From an uncultured Prevotellaceae bacterium (lineage in GTDB: Bacteria; Bacteroidota; Bacteroidia; Bacteroidales; Bacteroidaceae): a stretch of DNA of 64,000 bases. The position numbers and the translations under genes are program-made. The notes beneath the pieces are model-generated. The model was not told where the DNA came from, did no database searches, and was given only the letters and a program-made list of their open reading frames with translations. Location: assembly GCA_902780635.1 (NCBI GenBank), contig CACZGH010000012.1, positions 40,173 through 104,172 on the forward strand, given 5' to 3'. Below, in pieces: positions 1 through 9,010 of the stretch; position 1 is the first letter of the stretch, and the number at the start of each line of letters is the position of its first letter.

Positions 1-1
1 C

Positions 2-1585
2 ACGGAGCTTGAGCCAGACATGAGTGGTCCAAAGGAAGGCACTACGCGCACCATCATCCCAGAAGGTAACGGCGTGGGTGAAGGGCATCACATGTATAAG
101 ATTGACGGAATGTACTACTTGATCTCTACCGACTATCGCCCGAACGGCCGCACACTTTGTTCCCGAGCCAAGTCGATTTGGGGACCCTATGAGACACGCG
201 TCATCACCGCCGACGAGACCTATGGCTATCACGCCGCCTCACTGACGCAAGTGCCGCGTGGTGAGAAATACCGCATTGGCGAGGATGGTACGAAGTTTGC
301 CCTTGGCCATGTAGACAAGGATGCCACCGCCTGCACCAACGCCCATCAGGGTGGCATTGTACAATTCAAGGATGGCACATGGTGGGCCCTGCTCATGCAG
401 GACTTTCACAGTATTGGTCGCACGGTATGCCTGATGCCGATGACGTGGGTCGACGGGTGGCCAATGATCGGACTGAAAGATAACATTGGTCGCGCGCCGC
501 GCACCTGGTTCAAACCAGGTATACAGATGGGCGACAACCGTCAAGGCGAAGAGGCTCAGTCCATGCATGCTCCCTACGACCGAAGCGAACATTTCGACAG
601 CAAGACGTTGGGGCGGGTGTGGCAATGGAACCACAATCCCGACGAAAAAATGTGGAGTCTGAGAGGTGGACGTCTGCGTCTGAACGCCCTGCCCGCCGAA
701 CAACTGATGTGGGCACGCAACACGTTGACCCAACGTGTCATCGGTCCCAAGTCTATCGTCACGGTAGAACTTAGCGTGAAAGGGCTGAAAGACGGCGATG
801 TATGCGGACTAGGCAACATCAACGTACCGTGTTCGTGGATCGGCATCGTCAAAGAAGGCAAGCAACTGACCCTGCGGTGCTTCGAACAACTGATCAACGA
901 CACTATCGACATGCCAGTGACACTGCAACAGGGAAAACTCTGGCTGCGCAGCATCGGCGACTACGACAACGACCAGGCACAATACGCCTATTCTACAGAC
1001 GGTGTGAACTTCCAAACCATGGGTCGTATGATGCCACTCTCCTATCAGCTCATTTCGTTCCAAGGTTCGCGCCATGCTCTCTTCGCCTTCAATGTGAAGG
1101 GCAAACAGGGAGGCTATGCCGAGTTTGACAACTTCACCGTCGAGGAGCCGATGGCCGATCGCAGCAAAAACATTCCGTTCGACAAGACGTTCCGAATCAT
1201 CAATTTGGCCACAAACCGACCCGCCATCTGTGATCCTCATGGTCTTCTCTATGATACACGTACAAATGACCAAGGCCGTCTCACTCAGTTCCAACTTGTC
1301 GACCGCGGTCAGGGTATGGTATCGCTGAAATGTGTTGACGGCCGCTACGTCAAAGTCTATGGCGAGGGACTGGCAGGCGACGTGCGTTTCACCACCGACC
1401 CACAGGAGGCTGAAGTCTTCCTCTGGCAGGACTATCTCAACCAGGAGTTCATGCTCCTCTCGCTGCGCAACCACCGCTACATAGGCAAAAGTCCCACCAC
1501 CGGCAGTCCCTACTCCATGGATTATGCTGGTCCGGACCCTGCCCGCCGCAACGGTTCCGTGCTGCGCTGGGAAGAAATCAAATAA
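2..1585 (+). CDS. GH43-family glycosidase, 5' end outside window
   Basis: Probable beta-xylosidase/arabinofuranosidase-type enzyme of glycoside hydrolase family 43 acting on plant polysaccharide side chains. The frame is open from base 2, before the first ATG at 20, so the N-terminus and any signal peptide lie outside the window. The segment GVGEGHHMYK (Glu about 21 residues after that ATG) resembles the GH43 EGPH-type acid/base motif. A beta-sandwich region follows (roughly residues 190-380 of the visible part), as in GH43 enzymes with a concanavalin-like C-terminal domain. The last 140 residues look like a ricin/fascin-type beta-trefoil or other small carbohydrate-binding module; that is inference. 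It is followed after 39 bp by a second GH43 gene, so the two probably form part of a polysaccharide utilisation cluster. Exact substrate is unknown. Confidence 0.8.
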   Translation, partial: TELEPDMSGPKEGTTRTIIPEGNGVGEGHHMYKIDGMYYLISTDYRPNGRTLCSRAKSIWGPYETRVITADETYGYHAASLTQVPRGEKYRIGEDGTKFALGHVDKDATACTNAHQGGIVQFKDGTWWALLMQDFHSIGRTVCLMPMTWVDGWPMIGLKDNIGRAPRTWFKPGIQMGDNRQGEEAQSMHAPYDRSEHFDSKTLGRVWQWNHNPDEKMWSLRGGRLRLNALPAEQLMWARNTLTQRVIGPKSIVTVELSVKGLKDGDVCGLGNINVPCSWIGIVKEGKQLTLRCFEQLINDTIDMPVTLQQGKLWLRSIGDYDNDQAQYAYSTDGVNFQTMGRMMPLSYQLISFQGSRHALFAFNVKGKQGGYAEFDNFTVEEPMADRSKNIPFDKTFRIINLATNRPAICDPHGLLYDTRTNDQGRLTQFQLVDRGQGMVSLKCVDGRYVKVYGEGLAGDVRFTTDPQEAEVFLWQDYLNQEFMLLSLRNHRYIGKSPTTGSPYSMDYAGPDPARRNGSVLRWEEIK

Positions 1586-1624
1586 CCAATTATTCATATC
1601 CCAACTAAACAACTAACAACTAAC

Positions 1625-3403
1625 ATGAAACGAATCATTTTCATACTGATGGCATGGATGACACTTGCCCCCGCCATGGCTCAAGGCAGTTTCACCATGA
1701 AAAGGGTGAGCGTACACGACCCATCAATTGTCTGGCAACCCTCCAACAGTTATTGGTACATCTTTGGCAGCCACCGCGCCTCGGCACGCACCAAAGACCT
1801 CATGAGCTGGACCGCATTTAAAGCCCCATGGGCAACCGCCACCAGCAACAACGCCAGCAACAAAGCAGCGTTCACCACCAACGCCACCACCACTGTGACC
1901 ATCGGCGGTGTGGAAAAAACTTTCGGCAACTTCGACGTACACGCCTACTCATCGGCCTATGCCGACGGCTACAACATCGACGGCAACATGTGGGCGCCCG
2001 ACGTGATCTGGAACGAGAAAATGCAGAAATGGTGCATGTATCTGAGTATCAACGGACCGAAATGGAACTCCAGCATCATCTTGCTGACGAGCAGTTCAAT
2101 AGAAGGTCCATACCGGTATCAGGGACCTGTCATCTTCAGCGGTTTCAACGTGACGAGCACCGAAGCCGTCAGTTACAAGAACACCGATCTGGAACTCGTC
2201 ATCGGCGAACAAGCCTCGCTTCCGGCACGCTACAACCGCGGCAACAAATGGGGAGACTACCTGCCACACTGCATCGACCCCTGCGTGTTTTACGACGAGG
2301 AGGGCAAACTGTGGATGTCATACGGCTCATGGAGCGGCGGTATCTGGATCATCGAGCTTAATGAGGAGAACGGACTGAGAGACTACGACGTGAAATACCC
2401 CCAAAGCGGCTCTGGACAACAGATGAACAGCGACCCCTATTACGGGAAAAAGATAGCTGGTGGTTGCTATGTCTCGGGCGAAGCCAGCTATATCGAGCAT
2501 ATTGGCGACTATTACTATCTCTTCGTGACCAACGGAGGACTGGAGGCCGCCGGTGGTTACCAGATGCGTGTGTTCCGCTCGTCGAAGCCCAACGGCCCCT
2601 ACTCCGACACCAAGGGCACTAACGCCATCTACACCAGTTATAAGATGAACTACGGCCCGGGCGGCGACACCCGTGGTGAAAACATCTTTGGTGCTTACGG
2701 CTCATGGGGCTACATGAGCGACGGAGAGCGCGCACAAGGCCACAACTCCATCATCGCCGCAGAGGATGGCCGCACCTACCTAGTTTACCACACCCGCTTC
2801 CAGAATGGAGGTGAGGGGCATCAGGTGCGCGTGCATCAAGTGTTTCTCAATGAGGACGGATGGCTTTGCGCCGCCCCCTTTGAGTACACAGGAGAGACCC
2901 TCACCGATGCCGACCTGGCCGCCAAAGAACTGTTCCCCAAAGACTTCATCGCTGGCGACTACAAAATGCTGCTGCACCGTTACGGTCTCAACCATAAAGA
3001 CAAAGAACTGGTCAGACCCGTCAATGTCTCCCTGAACGCCGACGGCACGGTGAGCGGCGAATACAGCGGCACCTGGCAACTGGAGGAGGGTACCTGCTAC
3101 ATGACCATCACTGCCAGCAACGTGACCTACAAAGGCGTGGCTGTGGTGCAGACTATGGAGCCCAAAACACAACAGGCTCTCTGCTTCACGGGCGTAGCCA
3201 ACGGTGGTTCTACGCTCTGGGCTTACAAAGAAATCAGCAACCTACCCGACGGTATCAGAGAAGTGGAGCATAACAGCACACAGCGTCAGCACACTGGCAT
3301 CTATGACCTGCAAGGAAGGAAAGTGAGCGAGCAGCACACTGATGCCAGCAAACTGGCTCCCGGCATCTATGTCATCAATGGGAAAAAGCGGGTGATTCGC
3401 TGA
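1625..3403 (+). CDS. Secreted GH43-family arabinanase-like glycosidase
   Basis: Glycoside hydrolase family 43 protein, probably extracellular and acting on arabinan or arabinoxylan. Residues 1-19 form a signal peptide ending AMAQ. GH43 hallmarks are visible: general-base Asp in VHDPSIVW (D32), the Asp in GNMWAPDVIWN (near 125), and the acid Glu in YVSGEASYIEH. A C-terminal beta-rich domain (about 450-540) with GTWQLEEG resembles the lipocalin-like domain found after some endo-arabinanases. The extreme C-terminus (GIYDLQGRKV ... APGIYVINGKKRVIR) is the sorting-like tail common on secreted Prevotella proteins and related to the type IX secretion C-terminal domain. Length 592 aa is normal for this architecture. 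The gene follows another GH43 gene and is 10 bp from a glycosyltransferase. Substrate specificity is inferred from family only. Confidence 0.87.
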   Translation: MKRIIFILMAWMTLAPAMAQGSFTMKRVSVHDPSIVWQPSNSYWYIFGSHRASARTKDLMSWTAFKAPWATATSNNASNKAAFTTNATTTVTIGGVEKTFGNFDVHAYSSAYADGYNIDGNMWAPDVIWNEKMQKWCMYLSINGPKWNSSIILLTSSSIEGPYRYQGPVIFSGFNVTSTEAVSYKNTDLELVIGEQASLPARYNRGNKWGDYLPHCIDPCVFYDEEGKLWMSYGSWSGGIWIIELNEENGLRDYDVKYPQSGSGQQMNSDPYYGKKIAGGCYVSGEASYIEHIGDYYYLFVTNGGLEAAGGYQMRVFRSSKPNGPYSDTKGTNAIYTSYKMNYGPGGDTRGENIFGAYGSWGYMSDGERAQGHNSIIAAEDGRTYLVYHTRFQNGGEGHQVRVHQVFLNEDGWLCAAPFEYTGETLTDADLAAKELFPKDFIAGDYKMLLHRYGLNHKDKELVRPVNVSLNADGTVSGEYSGTWQLEEGTCYMTITASNVTYKGVAVVQTMEPKTQQALCFTGVANGGSTLWAYKEISNLPDGIREVEHNSTQRQHTGIYDLQGRKVSEQHTDASKLAPGIYVINGKKRVIR

Positions 3404-3413
3404 AATAATCATC

Positions 3414-4328
3414 ATGAAACTAAGTATAGTCATCCCTGTCTATCAGGTAGAAAACACGCTCAGACGCTGCGTGGAAAGCGTGGTGCGGCAGACGTTTGAC
3501 GACTATGAGTTGATACTCATAGACGACGGATCGACCGACCATAGTCCCGCACTCTGTGACGCACTGGCAGAGGAAGACCGCCACATCCGCGTGATTCATC
3601 AGCGCAACGGCGGTCTCTCCTCCGCACGCAACGCAGGCATAGATGCAGCGCAAGGCGAATACATCACCTTCGTCGACAGCGATGACTATTTAGGCGATGG
3701 CACCATCGCTATCCTCATGTCGAGACTCGGGGCTCACCCCGACATAGACATCCTGGAGTATCCTGTCTTCTGGCATCACGGCAGCAAAGAGGGCCATATC
3801 CTTAAATTCGGTATCGGCGAATACACTGACATGGATGAATACTGGCTCAAAGGCAAAGGCTACACCCACGCTTACGCTTGGAATAAGATTTACCGTAGAC
3901 AGCTCTTTGAAAAGGTCAGATTTCCTGAGCGAAGACTGTTTGAAGACGTCTACACCATGCCACGGCTGCTCGCACACGCCCATAGAATAGGCACCACCGA
4001 AGAGGGCATCTACTACTACTCTTACAACCCCAACGGCATCTCACTCAACCCCGGCGGTGAGGGACTGACACAACTCTTGGAGACCCACGTGGAGCAATTG
4101 GAGCGGATGGGCATCGCACAGCAGTTGACCGAATATTACGCACACGTGCTCAACATCCAGATTGACACTTATGCCGCCACACGCCAGTCACCCATACTGC
4201 CCACTGCCGACTACCGCCGCAAAGAGATTAGCAAACTACCTATCACCGGAAAGATGAAGCTGAAACTCTACCTTCTCAAACTTATTGGAATGAAAAATCT
4301 ATGCAAACTCTTCAAACTCATACACTGA
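3414..4328 (+). CDS. Family 2 glycosyltransferase
   Basis: Inverting GT-A glycosyltransferase of family GT2, 304 aa, likely adding one sugar in synthesis of a surface polysaccharide or glycolipid. The N-terminus (KLSIVIPVYQVENTLRRCVE), the nucleotide-binding IDDGSTDHSP and the metal-binding FVDSDDYLG (near residue 90) are textbook GT2 motifs. No membrane span is obvious; the basic C-terminus may touch the inner membrane. It starts 10 bp after the GH43 gene and its 3' end overlaps the next glycosyltransferase by 28 bp, so the three glycosyltransferases are probably co-transcribed. Donor and acceptor cannot be told from sequence. Confidence 0.9.
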   Translation: MKLSIVIPVYQVENTLRRCVESVVRQTFDDYELILIDDGSTDHSPALCDALAEEDRHIRVIHQRNGGLSSARNAGIDAAQGEYITFVDSDDYLGDGTIAILMSRLGAHPDIDILEYPVFWHHGSKEGHILKFGIGEYTDMDEYWLKGKGYTHAYAWNKIYRRQLFEKVRFPERRLFEDVYTMPRLLAHAHRIGTTEEGIYYYSYNPNGISLNPGGEGLTQLLETHVEQLERMGIAQQLTEYYAHVLNIQIDTYAATRQSPILPTADYRRKEISKLPITGKMKLKLYLLKLIGMKNLCKLFKLIH

Positions 4329-5272
4329 CCAGCGACCAACCACTCATCAGCTTTATCATCACCTATTATGATATCCCTACCAACATGCTGCGTGAGTGTT
4401 TAGAGAGCATCATCACGCTCTCGCTCAGTCATCATGAGCGGGAGATACTGCTGATAGATGACGGCTCAGCGCATAATCCCATCGACGACATCAAGGATTA
4501 CCTGCCACAGCTGACCTACATCCGGCAAAACCATCAGGGGCTGAGCGTGGCACGCAATCTGGGCATCGAAGCCTGCAAGGGTCAATACATACAATTTGTG
4601 GATGCCGATGACATGCTCAATACTCCCGTCTATGAGCAGTGTCTGGATATCATGAAAAAGGGCGACCCTGACATCGTACTCTTCCGGCTGAGCGACAAAC
4701 AAGAGGCCACTCCTCCCTCCGACTACGATGGCCCCATGGAGGGCGCAGAATATATGCGCCACTACAACCTGCGCTCATCGGCATGTGGCTATCTTTTCCG
4801 GAAACGGACATTGGTCAACCTGCGTTTCACGCCCGGTATCGTCCATGAGGATGAAGAATTCACGCCCCAGCTTTTCCTGCGTGCAGAGAGCGTGTACACC
4901 ACAGAGGCCAAAGCCTATTACTACCGCAGACGCGAACAGTCAATCACGCATGGTGACTCAAAGAGTCAAGTGCAGAAAAGGCTCAACGACACAAGAGATG
5001 TATTATACCGGTTGGCAGAGAGATGCGACACACTGCCTACTGCCGACCGTGAAGCCCTGCAACGACGGGTGGACCAACTGACCATGGACTATCTTTACAA
5101 TGTCATCAAACAGACGGGTGACGCACAGTATCTGGAGCAATGTGTGGAGGAACTGACAGCCCACGGCCTTTTCCCCCTGCCAGACCGTCCATACACCCAC
5201 AAATACGCCATTTTCAGAAGGGCCTGTGCCACACCTAAAAGAAGGAAACTACTTTGTAAGTTGTTGAAATGA
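4301..5272 (+). CDS. Family 2 glycosyltransferase
   Basis: Second GT2 enzyme of the cluster, 323 aa. GT-A motifs are present: ISFIITYYDIP at the N-terminus, LLIDDGSAHNP, and FVDADDML as the DXD-like metal site. The ATG at 4301 lies 28 bp inside the previous gene; a later start would remove little before the first beta strand, so the start is uncertain by about 14 residues. The last four bases overlap the next start (ATGA), a sign of translational coupling. It probably extends the same glycan as its neighbours. Confidence 0.88.
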   Translation: MQTLQTHTLTSDQPLISFIITYYDIPTNMLRECLESIITLSLSHHEREILLIDDGSAHNPIDDIKDYLPQLTYIRQNHQGLSVARNLGIEACKGQYIQFVDADDMLNTPVYEQCLDIMKKGDPDIVLFRLSDKQEATPPSDYDGPMEGAEYMRHYNLRSSACGYLFRKRTLVNLRFTPGIVHEDEEFTPQLFLRAESVYTTEAKAYYYRRREQSITHGDSKSQVQKRLNDTRDVLYRLAERCDTLPTADREALQRRVDQLTMDYLYNVIKQTGDAQYLEQCVEELTAHGLFPLPDRPYTHKYAIFRRACATPKRRKLLCKLLK

Positions 5273-6366
5273 ACATCCTACTCCTAGGCGAATATAGCAA
5301 CGTGCACGCCACACTGGCACAAGGTCTGAGAAGCCTCGGACACCAAGTGACGGTGATGTCGAACGGGGACTTCTGGAAAGACTACCCACGCGACATTGAT
5401 GTGGCACGCACGCCTGGTAAATGGGGAGGCATCAAACTCATGGCTAAAATTTACCGTCTGCTGCCACGACTGAAAGGCTACGATGTCGTACAACTTATCA
5501 ACCCTCTTTTCTTAGAAATCAAGGCTCACCGGCTCTTTCCTATCTATCGCTACCTGCGCAGACACAACCGCAAAGTGGTGCTAGGAGCCTTTGGCATGGA
5601 CTGGTACTGGGTGCATACTTGCGTGAAGAACAAGTCATTGAGATACAGCGACTTCAATATCGGCGACCAACTGCGCACCAACGCAGATGCCTTAAAAGAG
5701 CGGGAAGACTGGATAGGGACAGATAAAGAGCGGCTCAACCAGTATATCGCCAGCGACTGCGACGGTATCGTGGCAGGACTATACGAATACTGGGTGTGCT
5801 ATCACCCGCCTTTCCCCGACAAGACCGTATTTATCCCCTATCCCATTGTGACTTCTCCCCAACAGCTGCCCCGCAAGAGAAACAAAGATGACAAGCTACG
5901 GTTGTTTATCGGCATCAACCGCAGTCGCAGCGAATACAAAGGCACTGACATCATGCTGGCAGCAGCAGAAGACGCTGTGCGCGACTATCCCGACCGAATA
6001 GAACTTCGGAAAGCAGAGTCGTTGCCATTTGCGGAATACCAAAAGATGATGGAAGGTTCTGATGCCATCCTCGACCAATTGTATAGTTACACCCCATCGA
6101 TGAATCCACTGGAAGCCATGTCGAAAGGCATCATCTGTATCGGAGGCGGAGAGCCCGAAAATTATGAAATACTCGGTGAGAACCAGTTGCGCCCGATAGT
6201 GAATGTGCAACCCACCCGCGAGAGTGTCTACGAGGCCATCGTACAGCTGGCATTACATCCTGAACGCATTGCCCTTTTGCAGCAAGAGAGTATCGACTAT
6301 ATCCGCAAACATCATGACGCTGTAATTGTGGCTCGCCAGTATGAGAAGTTTTATCAGGAGCTTTAA
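5269..6366 (+). CDS. GT-B glycosyltransferase (family 1/4-like)
   Basis: Predicted GT-B fold glycosyltransferase, 365 aa, third of the cluster. The N-terminus MNILLLGEYSNVHATLAQGL is the first Rossmann strand and loop of GT1/GT4 proteins. The C-terminal half contains LRLFIGINRSRSEYKGTDIM and the region around SYTPSMNPLEAMSKGIICIGG, where a Glu (PLEAMSKG) sits at the place of the GT4 EX7E-type motif. Start overlaps the preceding stop (ATGA). It ends the convergent gene block; a bidirectional terminator follows at 6486-6529. Substrate unknown. Confidence 0.82.
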   Translation: MNILLLGEYSNVHATLAQGLRSLGHQVTVMSNGDFWKDYPRDIDVARTPGKWGGIKLMAKIYRLLPRLKGYDVVQLINPLFLEIKAHRLFPIYRYLRRHNRKVVLGAFGMDWYWVHTCVKNKSLRYSDFNIGDQLRTNADALKEREDWIGTDKERLNQYIASDCDGIVAGLYEYWVCYHPPFPDKTVFIPYPIVTSPQQLPRKRNKDDKLRLFIGINRSRSEYKGTDIMLAAAEDAVRDYPDRIELRKAESLPFAEYQKMMEGSDAILDQLYSYTPSMNPLEAMSKGIICIGGGEPENYEILGENQLRPIVNVQPTRESVYEAIVQLALHPERIALLQQESIDYIRKHHDAVIVARQYEKFYQEL

Positions 6367-6480
6367 AATGTAGGAGTTCAGGAGTTTAGGAGTTCAGACA
6401 TTACCTTTTTTTGCTAAACGATCATCATACATCATATATCATACCTCTTACCCCTCACCTCTTACCCCTCACCTCTTACA
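6367..6480. repeat. Low-complexity tandem repeats between genes
   Basis: Short imperfect tandem repeats: AGGAGTTCAGGAGTTTAGG units around 6370-6395, then TCATACATCATATATCATAC, then three copies of ACCTCTTACCCCTC-like units to about 6475. No open frame of note. Such word repeats are frequent between genes in Bacteroidales genomes; function unknown. Confidence 0.7.
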
Positions 6481-6485
6481 CTCAC

Positions 6486-6529
6486 AAAAAAAATGAAGAT
6501 TGAGCAGTTTCTCTCAATCTTCACTTTTT
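6486..6529. terminator. Bidirectional intrinsic terminator
   Basis: Eleven-bp perfect stem (TGAAGATTGAG at 6494-6504 with its complement at 6513-6523) and an 8-base loop, flanked by an A run on the left and T run on the right. It can end both the glycosyltransferase transcript and rpsP transcription from the other strand. Confidence 0.85.
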
Positions 6530-6554
6530 AATTTTAATCTTTCATTTTTAATCT

Positions 6555-7073
6555 TTAATTCTCAGCAGGTGCTTCCTCAGCGGGAGCCTGTGCCTCGGCA
6601 GCAGCAGCTGCGGCAGCGGCTTTCTTCTCAGCCACTTTCTTGGCGATATTCTCGTTGATAGCCTTCTCTGCTCTCAACTCCTTCTCGTAAGCATCCTTCT
6701 TAGCCTTGGCTTCCTTAGCGCGAATGGAATCGTCACCCTTCAGTTTGGCCTCTTTCCATGCGTCAAATTTCTTCTGTGCTTCAGCCTCGTCGAAAGCGCC
6801 CTTCTTCACACCTGTGCGGAGGTGCTTCATCAGATAGACACCCTCATGTCCGAGAATGTTGCGGGCGGTGTCTGTGGGCTGTGCGCCAATCTCTACCCAA
6901 TAAAGAGCTCTGTCGAACTCCAGAACTACTGTGGAAGGATTGGTGTTGGGATTGTAGGTACCAATCTTCTCGATAAACTTACCATCACGTGGTGCTCTTG
7001 AATCAGCGACGACTATGCTATAGAAAGCATAACCTTTGCGTCCACGACGCTGCAATCTGATTTTTGTTGCCAT
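6555..7073 (-). CDS. rpsP: 30S ribosomal protein S16
   Basis: Small-subunit ribosomal protein S16, needed for 30S assembly. The first 80 residues match the family closely ([58 protein letters not shown]). The protein is 172 aa against roughly 80-90 in Escherichia coli: a charged then Ala/Glu-rich tail (about 105-172, ending in [10 protein letters not shown]) is added, as is usual in Bacteroidota. The ATG at 7071-7073 gives the canonical N-terminus. It is a single-gene transcript here; the rimM/trmD neighbours of other phyla are absent. Confidence 0.97.
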   Translation of the reverse strand: MATKIRLQRRGRKGYAFYSIVVADSRAPRDGKFIEKIGTYNPNTNPSTVVLEFDRALYWVEIGAQPTDTARNILGHEGVYLMKHLRTGVKKGAFDEAEAQKKFDAWKEAKLKGDDSIRAKEAKAKKDAYEKELRAEKAINENIAKKVAEKKAAAAAAAAEAQAPAEEAPAEN

Positions 7074-7133
7074 TTTTTACTTTACTTAATTAATGAATTT
7101 AAAAATGATGCTACTATCTCGTAATAGCGGCTG

Positions 7134-7141
7134 CAAAGGTA
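7134..7141 (-). promoter_or_regulatory. -7 box of rpsP promoter
   Basis: On the minus strand TACCTTTG matches TAnnTTTG; the start would lie near 7127, leaving a leader of about 55 nt before rpsP. No clear -33 TTTG was seen. Confidence 0.5.
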
Positions 7142-7201
7142 ATCATTTCTGCCGAGATAGCAGTAAGATACACTTTGCATGGCTTGAACAATTAACAAAA
7201 A

Positions 7202-9007
7202 TTAATGGTTGATCATGACTTTTTCCGTCTTTCCATCCTCTCTTCTCAGCACATAGAGTCCGGGGCGCAATCCTTCAAGCCGATTTCGATCGACAGACGA
7301 CTTGACCAACTGTCCATCAGAGGTATACACCGACACTTGATTGGAAAGAGTGGACACAGGTCTCGCCATCACATGATCGGTGGTGTCTGCTGGCAGTGAA
7401 TCGGGGCGGACAGCCATATTGCGGAATGAGAAGGACACCGTGGACGTGCTGTCATCACGCGTGATATGAGTGATGGGCTTATGCATATAATAGGTGCCGT
7501 CTACATTAGGGTTATAGAGGGTGGCCTTCGGTCGGGAGTTGTCGGTCAGGCTGTCGTTTTTTTGATAAGGAAAAGCATCATGGCCGCCATACTTTGAGTT
7601 GCTGGCATGGAAAATGGTAAGCCGCTCGTGTTTGTTGGTCGCCCCCAATCCTGTGGTATTCACCTCGTTGAGGTTCCATATCTTCTCGTTATAGTCTACA
7701 TGCATGATCAGCAGGCCCTGTCCGGGAAGATATTCATCCCACCCTGTCTTCTGCCTGTTCTCAAGCAAATAATACTCGGTCGGAATACTATCGTTATAAA
7801 TTATGTACGCTTCAGGGATAGAGTCATTGAGCGGGCGCATATCGGTCACCACCGTGTCGTTGGAGAGCACCGTATAGTCTAGCCATCCAGCAAAATGCCG
7901 CTCATAACTGGTATATCCCGCAGGGACCCACCCTATGCCCATAGGGCCGTTATAACTGCCTTGATCGAGAAGACTCCAACTACCCATTCCGAAATTACCA
8001 CTATACCCTGTATCATATAAATCGGGCAATCCCAGACAATGCGAGAATTCATGACAGATGGTACCAAGTCCCATAGGTATACCATTCTGGTAAATCTCAT
8101 TGCTGCAGGCATATACATTTATCTCAACACCGTCAAATAATATAGTATCAGGAATGTTTTTGTTATATAACCGAGCCTCATCCATGGTCCACATATGGGG
8201 CCAGATGGTATTGGCACCACCTCCTGAAGCCTCTCCTCTGCCGGCATAGAGCACAAACACTTCCTCTACGACACCGTCACCATCCCAGTCATAGACAGTG
8301 AAATCGACCAACGAGTCGATAGCCTGGCAGCATTCAATAATCATCTCTGGTGCATAGACATCCGCATCACCCACATTTCTCCCATAGTAACTGACGGTTT
8401 TGTCAAGATTGACAGGTCCATAGATGTCAAAAGTGAGGTCAAACATCCCTAAGCTCTGATCGTAATAATAATCATGCACACTACCTATGGCGCCAAACTG
8501 GTTGGTATAGCCTGGCATATTGGCAAGACTGTCATAGACGAGTCGGAGGGAGTCGCAAGAATCACCCTCTACATACCCCTCAAACTGCTTGTTCTTGAAG
8601 TTGGCAAGGATAATCAATCCCTTTCTGCTGCCAAAGAAAGGAGGGCGGTCTGGCTCACCGATTCTCTTGGGACTGAACCGCTTGGAAATATGGCGCACAC
8701 TATTGACTTCGCTGATCGTGGAGAGGTGACTGCGCTCTAAGGTGGTGCGCTGACTAGCCTCATGGGCAAGCACCCCCGATGACTTAAGGGCGAAGCCTAA
8801 CGCCTTGGCATAATAAAAGCCCCCGTCACGCTCGACAACAGGCACGCTGTCACGCGTCAGATAATAGTGGAAATGCTCATCGCCCACCAGCATCAGTTCG
8901 ATAGAAGTGCCGTCAGTCTGCTTCATCATACGCCATTCCCTCTTGGCGGGAACAGCCCACGTTGTGGTGGCACATAACATTAATAAAACGAAAACAATCT
9001 TTCTCAT
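7202..9007 (-). CDS. Secreted M6-family metalloprotease
   Basis: Zinc metalloprotease of the M6 (immune inhibitor A) type, 601 aa, probably secreted or surface attached. Signal peptide 1-18 (MRKIVFVLLMLCATTTWA); a pro-region to about 120; catalytic domain with DWDGDG (about 240, putative calcium site), WPHMW, and the zinc motif HEFSHCLGLPD (H319, E320, H323, D329). The C-terminus (VSVYTSDGQLVKSS ... LRPGLYVLRREDG) is a sorting-like tail related to type IX secretion domains. It lies 3 bp downstream of a paralogous M6 gene on the same strand, so the two are one operon arising from a tandem duplication. Substrate is unknown; homologues degrade host or dietary protein. Confidence 0.9.
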   Translation of the reverse strand: MRKIVFVLLMLCATTTWAVPAKREWRMMKQTDGTSIELMLVGDEHFHYYLTRDSVPVVERDGGFYYAKALGFALKSSGVLAHEASQRTTLERSHLSTISEVNSVRHISKRFSPKRIGEPDRPPFFGSRKGLIILANFKNKQFEGYVEGDSCDSLRLVYDSLANMPGYTNQFGAIGSVHDYYYDQSLGMFDLTFDIYGPVNLDKTVSYYGRNVGDADVYAPEMIIECCQAIDSLVDFTVYDWDGDGVVEEVFVLYAGRGEASGGGANTIWPHMWTMDEARLYNKNIPDTILFDGVEINVYACSNEIYQNGIPMGLGTICHEFSHCLGLPDLYDTGYSGNFGMGSWSLLDQGSYNGPMGIGWVPAGYTSYERHFAGWLDYTVLSNDTVVTDMRPLNDSIPEAYIIYNDSIPTEYYLLENRQKTGWDEYLPGQGLLIMHVDYNEKIWNLNEVNTTGLGATNKHERLTIFHASNSKYGGHDAFPYQKNDSLTDNSRPKATLYNPNVDGTYYMHKPITHITRDDSTSTVSFSFRNMAVRPDSLPADTTDHVMARPVSTLSNQVSVYTSDGQLVKSSVDRNRLEGLRPGLYVLRREDGKTEKVMINH

Positions 9008-9010
9008 ATT

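Noticed and set aside
239-733. Long antisense frame inside the first GH43 gene
   Set aside because: Shadow of the coding strand in a GC-rich gene; no domain or promoter.
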